NCBI GenBank assembly: GCA_022787165.1
Contig: JALFVL010000018.1
Location: 49,566 to 113,565 of the forward strand
Source: Clostridiales bacterium
Lineage (GTDB): Bacteria; Bacillota; Clostridia; Christensenellales; Aristaeellaceae
DNA: 64,000 nucleotides
Reading direction: 5' to 3'
The notes beneath the pieces are model-generated. The model saw only the letters and a list, made by a program, of their open reading frames with translations. It did no database searches and was not told where the DNA came from. This document shows positions 1-8,427 of the stretch, piece after piece. The stretch's first letter is position 1. Every line of letters starts with the position of its first letter. Made by a program: the position numbers and the translations under genes.

Positions 1-1
1 T

Positions 2-679
2 GCGGCGTCCGCCGCGCGCGTCGCGCAGGAAAAGGGCGTTCCCGTGATCGACCTGCACGGCTTTATGCGGGAGGTGATTGTCAACAGGGGCCGGGAGGCG
101 GTCAAGCCCCTGTTCCATGTGGGCGATTACACGCATACCAACGACTTTGGCGCCTGCCTCGCGGCAGGGCATGTGGCCGGGGAGCTGGGACGGCTGGGGC
201 TGTTGCCCGTCCGCGCGCTGCCGCCATGGATGCCGCATGGGCCGTATGACGTGCCGGCCTGCGATCAGGGTGACGAATCCCTGCCGCCCACGGGGTTGGA
301 GGCGCTCTATCGCCGCTATGAGACGGAAAACGGCGGCGCGGCGCTTGACCGCTCCGGCGCGCTGGAGCTGATCTGCCGGACCTGCGGCCTGTTTGCGGTC
401 AACGAGCCTGTCCCTCTGCCCGCCGATGTGCAGATGGACGACGCCTGCGCCGGCGATGTGCGCTGCGCGCTGCAAAGCAGGCTGATTCTGCCGGGCATGC
501 TGGAGGGCGGCTGTCTGCGTCCGCGCGAGCCGGTGCGCAGGCAGGACTTTCTGACCATGCTCTCGCGCGGCTACGCCATGCGCTGCGCGCCGGTCGATTT
601 TGCGCGGCAGGCGGACAGCGAGGAAACCATCATCACGCGCCGGGAGGCGGCAGTGCTCTGCCGCCAGGCGAAGATCTAG
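2..679 (+). CDS. SGNH/GDSL esterase (rhamnogalacturonan acetylesterase-like) with SLH-like tail, 5' end outside window
   Basis: The reading frame is open from base 2, so the N-terminus with the GDS serine lies outside the window. What remains begins with the segment before VIDLHGF, typical of rhamnogalacturonan acetylesterases. It contains the catalytic Asp-x-x-His in HVGDYTHTNDFG, the C-terminal active-site block of SGNH hydrolases. About 100 further residues resemble degenerate S-layer-homology repeats: a segment ending LILPGMLEGG, then LRPREPVRRQDFLTMLSRGY, and a last ITRREAAVL. The likely role is removing acetyl groups from pectin, perhaps at the cell surface, before the GH28 and GH51 enzymes encoded just downstream. 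The next gene starts 15 bases after its TAG stop, so it is probably operonic. The SLH reading is by eye; the esterase call is fairly safe. Confidence 0.7.
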   Translation, partial: AASAARVAQEKGVPVIDLHGFMREVIVNRGREAVKPLFHVGDYTHTNDFGACLAAGHVAGELGRLGLLPVRALPPWMPHGPYDVPACDQGDESLPPTGLEALYRRYETENGGAALDRSGALELICRTCGLFAVNEPVPLPADVQMDDACAGDVRCALQSRLILPGMLEGGCLRPREPVRRQDFLTMLSRGYAMRCAPVDFARQADSEETIITRREAAVLCRQAKI

Positions 680-694
680 ACACAGGAGGAACGT

Positions 695-2179
695 ATGGAA
701 AGGATCATCATCAACGCGTTGCGCTCCCGGGGGACGATCAACCGGAACATCTACGGGCATTTTGCCGAGCATCTGGGCCGCTGCATCTACGGCGGGCTGT
801 ATGTGGGCGAGGATTCGGAAATCCCGAATGTCAACGGCATGCGCGCGGACGTCGTGCAGGCGCTCAAAAGGCTTCGCATCCCCGTGCTCCGCTGGCCGGG
901 CGGCTGCTTTGCAGATACGTATCACTGGCGCGACGGCATCGGCCCGCGGGAAGGACGCGCCTCCATCGTCAACACCAACTGGGGCGGCGTCACGGAGGAC
1001 AACAGCTTTGGCACGCACGAGTTCATGGAGCTTTGCCGCCAGCTGGGCTGCGAGGCGTATATCTCCGGCAATGTGGGCTCCGGCACGGTGCAGGAGCTGA
1101 GCGACTGGATTGAATACTGCAACATGGGCGGCATATCGCCTATGGCCGCGCTGCGCAGGCTTCATGGGCAGGATACGCCCTGGCATGTGCGATACTGGGG
1201 CATTGGCAACGAGGCGTGGGGCTGCGGCGGCAATATGGACGCGGCGTATTACGCCAACATCTGCCGCCAGTACGCCACCTACATGCGCGATTACGACGGG
1301 GAACACCGGATCGTGAAGATCGCCTGCGGCGCGAACAGCGACGATTACCACTGGACGAAGACCGTTGCCGAGCGCGCGGGTCATGCCGTCGATGCCATCA
1401 GCCTGCACTATTACACGGTTCCCACCGGGGAATGGAGCCACAAGGGCGCGGCGACGCAGTTTGACAGCGCCGAGTATTTTGAGACGCTTTCAAGGACGCT
1501 GAAAATGGAGGAGCTGGTGGAAAACCACAGCCGCGTGCTGCGCGCGGTGGGCAAGGGCAGAACGCTCGGCCTCGTCGTGGACGAGTGGGGCACCTGGTAT
1601 GACGTCGAGGAGGGAACCCACCCTGGCTTCCTCTACCAGCAGAACGCCATGCGCGACGCCCTCGTGGCGGCCATCAACCTCAACATCTTCAACAACCACT
1701 GCGACAGCGTGATCATGGCGAATATCGCGCAGACGGTCAACGTGCTTCAGGCGATGGTGCTCACGGAGGGCGACCGCATGCTGCTCACGCCGACCTATCA
1801 CGTCTTTGAGATGTACAAGGGCCATCAGGGAGCGCAGCAGCTGGAATGCTACGCGCAGACGGGGCTCATCGGCGGGCAGCAGGTGCCGCAGCTGCACGCC
1901 AGCGCCAGCCGCGACGCGCAGGGAAGCCTGCTGCTGACCGTCGCCAACCTGAGCGAGCGCGACAGCTGCCCGGTCACCTGCATGATCGAGGGGGCGGAGG
2001 TTCGCGCGGTCAGGGCGCGCGTGCTCAGCGGGGATGCCCATGCGCACAACACGTTTGACGCCCCGCGCGCCGTGGAGCCGCGGGCGCTTGACGCGCAGCT
2101 TGCGGGCGGCGTGCTGACGGCCGTGCTGCCGCCGTGCAGCGTATGCGCCTTCACGCTTTCGGATCATGCAGGCGCGTAA
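695..2179 (+). CDS. abfA: alpha-L-arabinofuranosidase, glycoside hydrolase family 51
   Basis: This 494-residue protein has the usual length and layout of GH51 intracellular arabinofuranosidases: a TIM barrel followed by a beta-sandwich C-terminal domain. The acid/base is Glu173 in YWGIGNEAWG and the nucleophile is Glu297 in VVDEWGTWYD. Other family blocks visible are the N-terminal GHFAEHLGRCIYGG, RWPGGCFADTYHW and NIFNNHCD. No signal peptide is seen, so it probably acts in the cytoplasm on imported arabino-oligosaccharides, releasing L-arabinose that the araABD set at 12-16 kb can use. A clear AGGAGG precedes the ATG by 6 bases. The gene overlaps the next, small gene by 14 bases. Confidence 0.95.
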   Translation: MERIIINALRSRGTINRNIYGHFAEHLGRCIYGGLYVGEDSEIPNVNGMRADVVQALKRLRIPVLRWPGGCFADTYHWRDGIGPREGRASIVNTNWGGVTEDNSFGTHEFMELCRQLGCEAYISGNVGSGTVQELSDWIEYCNMGGISPMAALRRLHGQDTPWHVRYWGIGNEAWGCGGNMDAAYYANICRQYATYMRDYDGEHRIVKIACGANSDDYHWTKTVAERAGHAVDAISLHYYTVPTGEWSHKGAATQFDSAEYFETLSRTLKMEELVENHSRVLRAVGKGRTLGLVVDEWGTWYDVEEGTHPGFLYQQNAMRDALVAAINLNIFNNHCDSVIMANIAQTVNVLQAMVLTEGDRMLLTPTYHVFEMYKGHQGAQQLECYAQTGLIGGQQVPQLHASASRDAQGSLLLTVANLSERDSCPVTCMIEGAEVRAVRARVLSGDAHAHNTFDAPRAVEPRALDAQLAGGVLTAVLPPCSVCAFTLSDHAGA

Positions 2180-2429
2180 GACGGCATGCAGGCAGTGCCT
2201 GCTGCGGGATATGCTGGATCGGGCGGAATACGAGCGGACGCTCGAGCGCGCGCGCCGGCTGCTTCATGACAGGGTGCGCACGCCGGAGGCTCAGTATGAG
2301 GCGCGGCTCGCGCTGTGCGCCGCGTGCGACCAGCTGGAAAACGGCACCTGCATGCGCTGCGGCTGTATGGTGGAAATGCGCGCCATGCGCAGGGACATGC
2401 ACTGTCCGCCGCCCAGAAGCCGCTGGTAA
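2166..2429 (+). CDS. small cysteine-rich DUF6171-type protein
   Basis: This 87-residue protein has two cysteine clusters, CRQC near the N-terminus and CAAC...CMRCGC near residues 54-68, and a terminal CP...W. The pattern suggests a zinc ribbon-like fold and matches my memory of DUF6171, a family of unknown function found in Clostridia. It starts inside the end of the GH51 gene in another frame and has no strong ribosome binding site of its own, so it is probably translationally coupled. Its codon use is like its neighbours'. It recurs, as far as I recall, beside carbohydrate genes, but I know of no demonstrated role. The family name is from memory and was not searched. Confidence 0.7.
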   Translation: MQARKTACRQCLLRDMLDRAEYERTLERARRLLHDRVRTPEAQYEARLALCAACDQLENGTCMRCGCMVEMRAMRRDMHCPPPRSRW

Positions 2430-2451
2430 GCCCGGCGAGGAGGAACAAGCG

Positions 2452-3957
2452 ATGAACGAGCTCTTTGTGCTCTCTACGGACAGCGCCTTTACGCTGTATT
2501 GGGACAAGCCAGAGGCCGCGAAGCGCGGCCAGACCTATGACGTCTGGGTGAACGGCGGAAAGGCGGCGACGGTTTCCCGCACGCACGTCACGCTCGAGGG
2601 CTTTGCCCCGCTGACGGAGGCGGAATTCACCGTGACCTGCGCGCTGGAGGGCGGAATGCTTCGCCTGCAGGCGCGGGGCAAAACGCGCGCGGCGCGGCGG
2701 AGGATCGACGTGACGAAGGCGCCGTATCTGGCCGTGGGCGACGGCGCGGCGCTCAACACGGCGGCGCTGCAAAGGGCGTTTGACGACTGCACGGCGGAGG
2801 ATTGCCTCTATTTCCCTGCCGGGGTGTATCTGACCGGCGCGCTGCGCGGTCACAGCGACATGGAGATTGTTCTTGACGAGGGCGCCGTGCTCCAGGGAAC
2901 CGCCGAAATCGGGGACTACCTGCCCAGAATCAGGAGCCGGTTTGAGGGCATCGAGCAGATGTGCTATTCAAGCCTGCTGAACTTCGGCACGCTCGATCAC
3001 GCCAGCGGCCCGAACTGCCGCAACATCCTCATCCACGGCAGGGGCAAAATCGCCAGCGGCGGGCAGACGCTCGCCTGGCGCATCATCGAGGACGAGCGCG
3101 AGCGGCTCAAGGCCTATCTCCAGGAAAACGCCGCGCTGGTGGCGACGTGCGAAAACGACCACACCATTCCCGGACGCGTGCGCCCGAGGCTCATCAACCT
3201 GAGCAACTGCGAGAATGTGCGCATCAGCGGCCTCACGCTGGAAAACGGCGCGAGCTGGAATGTACACATGGTATACAGCCGGGGCGTCGTGACCGACCAC
3301 TGCGTGTTCCGCTCGCAGGGCGTGTGGAATGGCGACGGCTGGGACCCGGATTCCAGCGAGGACTGCGCGCTGTTCGCCTCCCAATTCTACACGGAGGATG
3401 ACGCGGTTGCCATCAAGTCCGGCAAGAACCCGGAGGGCAACGCGATTGCCCGCCCTACGCGCGGCATCCGCGTGTTCGACTGCTACAGCGCGTATGGGCA
3501 CGGCGTGGTCATCGGCAGCGAGATGAGCGGCGGCGTCGAGGATGTGCGAATCTGGGATTGTGACCTGCGCGTGTCCATGAGCGGCTTTGAGATCAAGGCG
3601 ACGAAGAAGCGCGGCGGCCATGTGCGAAATGTCTCCGTGCGGGACTGCGTGCTCCCGCGCGTGATGATGCACGCCGTGACCTACAACGACGACGGCGAGG
3701 GCGCGCCCATGCCGCCGATGCTTTCCGACTGTCTGTTTGAGCGCCTGACGCTCACGGGCATGTATCAGGCCACGCAGGGCGGGGGCGAGCTGCTGCCCTG
3801 CGCGCCGGTTGAGCTGACCGGCTTTGACGTGCCGGGCTACGAGGTCAGGAACATCGTGTTCAGGGATGTGACGATCGCGGACGGCTGTCCGGGCATCGTC
3901 GTGCGGCGGGCGAAAAACATCACGCTTGAGCGCATCGAATCCATTGAGGAGGTGTAG
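2452..3957 (+). CDS. glycoside hydrolase family 28 (polygalacturonase / rhamnogalacturonase type)
   Basis: The frame is open from further upstream, but ATG 2452 is chosen because GAGGAGG lies just before it; this gives 501 residues. Residues about 5-85 look like a fibronectin type III domain (LYWDKP..YDVWVNGG...). From residue 90 a right-handed beta-helix follows with the GH28 catalytic blocks: NGDGWDPDSS (293-302), the Asp pair in TEDDAVAIKSG (D316, D317), and YGHGVVIGSE with His350. The role is hydrolysis of galacturonic-acid linkages in pectin or rhamnogalacturonan. No signal peptide is visible, so it may act on imported oligomers as an exo-enzyme. It lies between the DUF6171 gene and rhaB in one operon. 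Specificity within GH28 cannot be fixed by eye. Confidence 0.9.
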   Translation: MNELFVLSTDSAFTLYWDKPEAAKRGQTYDVWVNGGKAATVSRTHVTLEGFAPLTEAEFTVTCALEGGMLRLQARGKTRAARRRIDVTKAPYLAVGDGAALNTAALQRAFDDCTAEDCLYFPAGVYLTGALRGHSDMEIVLDEGAVLQGTAEIGDYLPRIRSRFEGIEQMCYSSLLNFGTLDHASGPNCRNILIHGRGKIASGGQTLAWRIIEDERERLKAYLQENAALVATCENDHTIPGRVRPRLINLSNCENVRISGLTLENGASWNVHMVYSRGVVTDHCVFRSQGVWNGDGWDPDSSEDCALFASQFYTEDDAVAIKSGKNPEGNAIARPTRGIRVFDCYSAYGHGVVIGSEMSGGVEDVRIWDCDLRVSMSGFEIKATKKRGGHVRNVSVRDCVLPRVMMHAVTYNDDGEGAPMPPMLSDCLFERLTLTGMYQATQGGGELLPCAPVELTGFDVPGYEVRNIVFRDVTIADGCPGIVVRRAKNITLERIESIEEV

Positions 3958-3961
3958 GCAA

Positions 3962-5269
3962 ATGGCACAGGGCAAGCGCTGCCTCGCCGTGGACATCGGC
4001 GCATCCAGCGGGCGGCACATCGTCGGCTGGATGGAGGAGGGAGAGCTTCAAACGCGGGAGGTCTATCGCTTCCCCAACGGCGTCATGGAGCGGGATGGGC
4101 ATCTGACCTGGGATATGGAAAGCCTCTTTGCGCATGTGGTCAGGGGCATGGAGCGGGCGCTTGCGGCGTACCCGGACATCGCGACGATGTCCATCGACAC
4201 ATGGGGCGTTGATTACGTGCTGCTTCGGGATGGGGAAGAGGTTTCCCCCTGCCATGCCTACCGGGATCACAGGACGGAGGCCGTGATTCCTCAAACCCAT
4301 GCGCTCGTCCCCTTTGAGACGCTGTATGCGCACACCGGCTGCCAGTTTCAGCCGTTCAACACGATCTATCAGCTGATGGACGATCTGAAACGCGGACGGC
4401 TTGAAGGCGTGACCGGCATGCTGATGATACCGGAATACCTGATGTACCGGCTCACCGGCGTCATGGCGCGGGAATACACCAACGCCACCACGACGGGCCT
4501 GGTCGACGCGAAGACGGGCGAATTTGACCTGGCGCTGACGGACAGGCTCGGCCTGCCGCGCGCGCTCTTCCCCGCGCTGTCCGGGCCGGGCACGGCGCTC
4601 GGAGCGCTGAAGGAGGACATCGCGCAGCGCATCGGCGGCAGCCTCACCGTTGTGCTCTGCGCGACGCACGACACCGGCTCGGCGGTGGAGGGCATCCCGA
4701 TGGAGGGCAACCAGCCGTACATCTCCTCGGGCACATGGTCGCTGCTGGGCGTCAAGACGGAGCGCCCGCTCACGGACAGCGGCAGCATGGCCGCCAACTA
4801 CTCCAACGAGGGCGGCGTGGGCTACAACCGCTACCAGAAGAACATCATGGGCATGTGGCTGGTCAACGAGCTGCGCCGCGACCTCTGCCCGGACGCGCCG
4901 TTTGGCGAGATCGTGGCGTCGGCGCAGGCGAGCGACTGCGCGCTGCTCGTCGACGCGAACGCGCCGGCATTCCTCGCTCCAAAGAGCATGAAGGCGGCGT
5001 TTGACGCGGCGACGGGCAACCGGCTGCGCACGCCGGGCGACTACTTCTGCTGCGCATACCGCAGCCTTGCGGCAAGCTACCGGGACGCGCTTGATGAGCT
5101 GGAGCGCAACACGGGCAAGACCTATGACAGGCTGTACATCGTCGGCGGCGGGGCGAAGAACGAATTCCTCAACCAGCTGACGCAGGAGGCAACCGGCAAG
5201 CAGGTCGTCGCCCTGCCGATTGAGGCGACGGCGCTTGGAAATCTGAAAATCCAAATGGAGGTTACGTGA
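3962..5269 (+). CDS. rhaB: rhamnulokinase
   Basis: FGGY-family kinase of 435 residues that phosphorylates L-rhamnulose at C1. The N-terminal phosphate-binding block is AVDIGASSGRHIVGW; later blocks include SIDTWGVDYVLL, ATHDTGSAV, YISSGTWSLLGV and the C-terminal IVGGGAKNEFL, all typical of RhaB. The start is set at ATG 3962 behind GAGGAGGTG rather than an in-frame ATG 36 bases upstream inside the GH28 gene. The stop is followed one base later by the rhaA start, so the two are coupled. Gene order kinase-isomerase-aldolase-mutarotase confirms the rhamnose pathway. No RhaR/RhaS-type regulator is visible in the window. Confidence 0.96.
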   Translation: MAQGKRCLAVDIGASSGRHIVGWMEEGELQTREVYRFPNGVMERDGHLTWDMESLFAHVVRGMERALAAYPDIATMSIDTWGVDYVLLRDGEEVSPCHAYRDHRTEAVIPQTHALVPFETLYAHTGCQFQPFNTIYQLMDDLKRGRLEGVTGMLMIPEYLMYRLTGVMAREYTNATTTGLVDAKTGEFDLALTDRLGLPRALFPALSGPGTALGALKEDIAQRIGGSLTVVLCATHDTGSAVEGIPMEGNQPYISSGTWSLLGVKTERPLTDSGSMAANYSNEGGVGYNRYQKNIMGMWLVNELRRDLCPDAPFGEIVASAQASDCALLVDANAPAFLAPKSMKAAFDAATGNRLRTPGDYFCCAYRSLAASYRDALDELERNTGKTYDRLYIVGGGAKNEFLNQLTQEATGKQVVALPIEATALGNLKIQMEVT

Positions 5270-5270
5270 T

Positions 5271-6527
5271 ATGGGCTACATGGAAGCAAAAGAGCGGTAT
5301 GCCGCGCTTAGCGTCGATACCGACGCGGCGCTTCACAAGCTGGCGGCGGTGCCGGTGTCCATCCACTGCTGGCAGGGCGACGACGTGCGCGGCTTTGACA
5401 CCGATCCCAGCAAGCCGCTGACCGGCGGCATCCAGACCACGGGCAACTACCCGGGCCGCGCGCGCACGCCGGAGGAGCTGATGGCGGACTTTGACGAAAT
5501 GCTGCGCCTGTGCCCCGGCACGAAGAAGCTCAACCTGCACGCCAGCTATGCCATCTTTGAGGAGGGCGAGTGGGCCGACCGCGACAGGCTCGAGCCGAAG
5601 CACTTCAAAAAATGGGTCGAGTTCTGCAAGGCGCGGGGCCTGGGCGCGGACTTCAACCCGACGTTCTTCTCCCATCCCAAGTGCGATCCGCTGACGCTGT
5701 CCTCCCCGAACGAGGAGACCCGCCGCTTCTGGATCGAGCACGGCAAGGCGTGCATCCGCATCAGCAGCTACCTGGCGGAGGAGCTGGGCCAGCCCTGCGT
5801 CATGAACATCTGGACGGGCGACGGCTTCAAGGATATCCCCGCCGACCGCATGGGCCCGCGCGTGCGCTATCGCGAGGCGATTGACGAGATTCTCTCCGAG
5901 CCGTATGATTTTGCGAAGGTCAAGCCCTGTATCGAGAGCAAGGTCTTCGGCATCGGCGTGGAGGCATACACCGTCGGCAGCGCGGAGTTTGCGCTCAGCT
6001 ACGCCGCCGCGAACATGGACAAGTGCATTCCGCTGATGGACAACGGGCACTATCACCCGACCGAGGTCGTCAGCGACAAGATTCCCGCGCTGCTGACGTT
6101 CTTCCCGGAGATCGCGCTGCACATCACGCGCCCCATCCGCTGGGACAGTGACCACGTCGTGCTCTTTGACGACGAGACGCGCGAAATCTGCAAGGAGATC
6201 GTCCGCTGCGGCGGGCTGGATGGGCGGGTGAACATCGCGCTTGACTACTTCGACGCGAGCATCAACCGCGTCGCCGCGTGGACGGTCGGCGTGCGCAACC
6301 TCCAGAAGGCGCTGCTCTACGCGCTGCTCACGCCGAACGACGCCCTGAAGCGGCTTCAGGATGAGGGCGACTTCACCGCGCTGCTCGTTAAGCAGGAGGA
6401 AATGAAGACCCTGCCGTTCGGCGAGGTGTGGGACGCATATTGCGAGAGGGCGGGCGTCCCGAAGGATGGCGAGTGGTTTGATGAAGTCAAGCGCTATGAG
6501 CAGGACGTTTTGAGTAAGAGAAATTGA
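5271..6527 (+). CDS. rhaA: L-rhamnose isomerase
   Basis: This 418-residue protein interconverts L-rhamnose and L-rhamnulose using two divalent metal ions in a TIM barrel. Diagnostic stretches are SIHCWQGDDVRGFD near residue 30, GGIQTTGNYPGRA, LNLHASYA, NIWTGDGFKDIP, CIESKVFGIGVEAYT and the metal-binding LMDNGHYHPTE. Length is normal for RhaA. The ATG follows GGAGGTTACGTGAT. The next gene, rhaD, is 133 bases away, and that gap holds a copy of a dispersed repeat (6549-6626) that could form a hairpin and affect expression between the two genes. Confidence 0.97.
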   Translation: MGYMEAKERYAALSVDTDAALHKLAAVPVSIHCWQGDDVRGFDTDPSKPLTGGIQTTGNYPGRARTPEELMADFDEMLRLCPGTKKLNLHASYAIFEEGEWADRDRLEPKHFKKWVEFCKARGLGADFNPTFFSHPKCDPLTLSSPNEETRRFWIEHGKACIRISSYLAEELGQPCVMNIWTGDGFKDIPADRMGPRVRYREAIDEILSEPYDFAKVKPCIESKVFGIGVEAYTVGSAEFALSYAAANMDKCIPLMDNGHYHPTEVVSDKIPALLTFFPEIALHITRPIRWDSDHVVLFDDETREICKEIVRCGGLDGRVNIALDYFDASINRVAAWTVGVRNLQKALLYALLTPNDALKRLQDEGDFTALLVKQEEMKTLPFGEVWDAYCERAGVPKDGEWFDEVKRYEQDVLSKRN

Positions 6528-6548
6528 TACTGAAATCTTCAATAGAAT

Positions 6549-6626
6549 GCGCGAAGCGAAGAAGGGGTCTGGGGACTGGTCCCCGGGCTAGGGGTTTGGG
6601 GGGTGAAATCCCCCAACATCCCCCCG
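6549..6626 (+). repeat. dispersed intergenic repeat, copy A
   Basis: Begins GCGCGAAGCGAAGAAGGGG and continues to GGGGTTTGGGGGGTGAAATCC and CCCC. A G-run and C-run flanking GTGAAATC can pair as a hairpin. The same opening and the GAAATCCC and GGGGTTTGGGG blocks recur at 21313-21482 and, inverted, at 59491-59577. It lies between rhaA and rhaD. Confidence 0.7.
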
Positions 6627-6660
6627 TCGCGAGGCAAACCCAAAAAACGGAGGCATTCAT

Positions 6661-7482
6661 ATGGGCATGCTCGATTTGACCGTGATGAAGAACTACATCC
6701 GCATGGCGGACGACGGCTGGCAGCAGGGCTGGCATGAGCGCAACGGCGGCAACCTCACCTATCGCCTGACGAAGGACGAGGTCGCGCAGATGCGCCCCTT
6801 CTTTGATGACAATCCGCGCGAGTGGGTGAACATGGGCGTCGCCGGCAAGAACCTCGCGGGCGAGTACTTCATCTCCACCGGCTCTGGCAAGTACATGCGC
6901 AACGTCATCCTCGACCCGGAGGACTGCCTGTGCGTCGTGGAGATCAACGAGGCGGGCGACAGCTACCGCATCGTCTGGGGCCTCAAAAACGGCGGACGCC
7001 CCACCAGCGAGTTCCCCAGCCACTTCATGAACCACTCCGTGCGCGTCGATGCGACGGACGGCGCCTGCCGCGTGATCTATCACGCGCACCCGGCGAACGT
7101 CATCGCGCTGACGTACGTTCTTCCGCTGACCGATCGTGACTTCTCCCGTGCGCTGTGGAAGAGCGCGACGGAGTGCCCGGTCGTGTTCCCGGGCGGCGTG
7201 GGCGTGGTGCCATGGATGGTGCCCGGCGGCGCGGATATCGCGCTGGCGACCTGCGAGAAGATGAAGGACTACGAGGCCGCCGTCTGGGCGCATCACGGCC
7301 TGTTCGTCTCCGGCCCGGACTTTGACACGACCTTCGGCCTCATGCACACGATTGAAAAGTCTGCGCAGATCTGGGTGCTCGCGCATTCCTGCGGGCAGGA
7401 GCGCCAGACCATCACTGACGACGACCTGCGCGCCATCGCAAAGGAGTTCGGCGTGACGCTGCGCGAGGAATTTCTTAACTGA
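6661..7482 (+). CDS. rhaD: rhamnulose-1-phosphate aldolase
   Basis: Class II, zinc-dependent aldolase of 273 residues that splits L-rhamnulose 1-phosphate into dihydroxyacetone phosphate and L-lactaldehyde. Zinc ligands sit where the E. coli enzyme has them: His141 and His143 in YHAHPANV and His212 in WAHHGLFVSG. The catalytic Glu117 lies in GRPTSEFPSH. ISTGSGKYMRN is the phosphate-binding part. An AGGAGG-like CGGAGG lies before the ATG. The neighbours rhaB, rhaA and rhaM complete the pathway. No lactaldehyde reductase or microcompartment genes are visible next to it, so the fate of lactaldehyde is not shown here. Confidence 0.96.
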   Translation: MGMLDLTVMKNYIRMADDGWQQGWHERNGGNLTYRLTKDEVAQMRPFFDDNPREWVNMGVAGKNLAGEYFISTGSGKYMRNVILDPEDCLCVVEINEAGDSYRIVWGLKNGGRPTSEFPSHFMNHSVRVDATDGACRVIYHAHPANVIALTYVLPLTDRDFSRALWKSATECPVVFPGGVGVVPWMVPGGADIALATCEKMKDYEAAVWAHHGLFVSGPDFDTTFGLMHTIEKSAQIWVLAHSCGQERQTITDDDLRAIAKEFGVTLREEFLN

Positions 7483-7497
7483 CAGGAGGAAAAACGG

Positions 7498-7815
7498 ATG
7501 GAACGCATGGCCTGGAAGGGACGCATCAAGCCCGGCTGCAAGGCGGAGTATATCCGCCGCCATGACGCAATCTGGCCGGAGATGAAGCAGCTGCTCAAGG
7601 ACGCGGGCATCTGCAACTATACGATCTTTGCCAACGGCGAGGAGCTGTTCGGCTACTACGAGTGCGAAAAGGGGATTGCCTTTGCGGAGCGGACGCAGGC
7701 GCAAAGCCCCATCGTCGACCGCTGGAATGCCTACATGGAGGATATTCTGGAGCTGGAGATGGACCCGGTGACCGGCGCGCAGCCCAAGCTCGAGCCGGTG
7801 TTCCGGCTGGACTGA
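7498..7815 (+). CDS. rhaM: L-rhamnose mutarotase
   Basis: This 105-residue protein interconverts alpha and beta anomers of L-rhamnose, feeding rhamnose isomerase. His22 in YIRRHDAIWPEM matches the catalytic histidine of E. coli RhaM, and the family blocks NYTIF and LFGYYE are present. Length is normal. AGGAGGAAAAACGG precedes the ATG, 15 bases after the rhaD stop. It is the last gene of the operon and is followed by an intrinsic terminator. Confidence 0.95.
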   Translation: MERMAWKGRIKPGCKAEYIRRHDAIWPEMKQLLKDAGICNYTIFANGEELFGYYECEKGIAFAERTQAQSPIVDRWNAYMEDILELEMDPVTGAQPKLEPVFRLD

Positions 7816-7839
7816 TCGCCGCAAAACAAACTCATGAAG

Positions 7840-7882
7840 AAAACCGCTTCCGTGGGGCAGGGCCTTGCGGAAACGGTTTTTT
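7840..7882 (+). terminator. intrinsic terminator of the rhamnose operon
   Basis: Arms AAAACCGCTTCCG and CGGAAACGGTTTT pair with one mismatch around a 15-base loop and run into a T tract. It is 24 bases after the rhaM stop. Confidence 0.85.
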
Positions 7883-7894
7883 CCTTATGGGCTT

Positions 7895-8043
7895 TCAGCG
7901 AAGCAGCTGAAGAATCAGCCTGGCTGCCAGGTCGACCTGCTGGGGAATCAGCGCGATGTTGGCCCGCTCGCGGAGGGTGTGCATGCCCTCGCCCTGAAGA
8001 CCGAGGCCGTCAAGCCCGAGGCCCGTCCATTCGCCGCGCCTTT
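7895..8043 (-). pseudogene. C-terminal remnant of a peptidase M20-family protein
   Basis: About 48 residues on the minus strand, reading GLGLDGLGLQGEGMHTLRE and then a helix-like tail ending LILQLLR before TGA, resemble the extreme C-terminus of M20 metallopeptidases (the G-x-G-x-HT..E segment that binds the second metal). Nothing else of the enzyme is present: a different gene stops only a few bases upstream. This is a fossil left by a deletion, on the same strand as and beyond the decayed liv operon. It could instead be a chance likeness, but the HT..E context is distinctive. Confidence 0.6.
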
Positions 8044-8045
8044 GA

Positions 8046-8372
8046 TCACGTCTTGCGCAGGATTTCCCTGGGCGGCTCGATTTCATGGGCCAGGGTATGC
8101 TCGGTCAGCTCCGAAAGGAGCCGGAGCTTCCGGTTGAGCATGGGCCTCATGCAGTTGGGAACATGCTCCTGATGCGCTCGATGGATCGCGACGCATTCCC
8201 TGCAGTTGCCGTGATACCGGCAGGCCTTCAGGCAGGGGCAATGATCCCACCCGGCGTATTCCTGCCTGAATTGGGCGACGAATTCCTCCTGAAGCGCAAG
8301 CCCCTCCGCCCGGTCTCCCCGGTGAAAGGCGGCCATCGCTTCCTTTTCCTTTTCGTTGTCATCGATTTTCAT
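8046..8372 (-). CDS. small cysteine-rich protein, DUF6485-like
   Basis: The 108-residue protein starts at ATG 8372, preceded by GAGGTG; the open frame extends further but without a ribosome site. It has an acidic helical N-terminus (KIDDNEKEKEAM) and then a compact metal-binding-like block CPCLKACRYHGNCRECVAIH followed by HVPNC. This Cys/His pattern is shared by short clostridial proteins that I recall as DUF6485. No function is known to me. It lies between the decayed liv genes and the M20 remnant on the same strand. It appears intact, unlike all its neighbours on this strand. Confidence 0.7.
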   Translation of the reverse strand: MKIDDNEKEKEAMAAFHRGDRAEGLALQEEFVAQFRQEYAGWDHCPCLKACRYHGNCRECVAIHRAHQEHVPNCMRPMLNRKLRLLSELTEHTLAHEIEPPREILRKT

Positions 8373-8427
8373 CGTCAACACCTCGCTGCCGGACCGGCCA
8401 TGGCGGCCGTTTCCCGGAAAACTGTCA

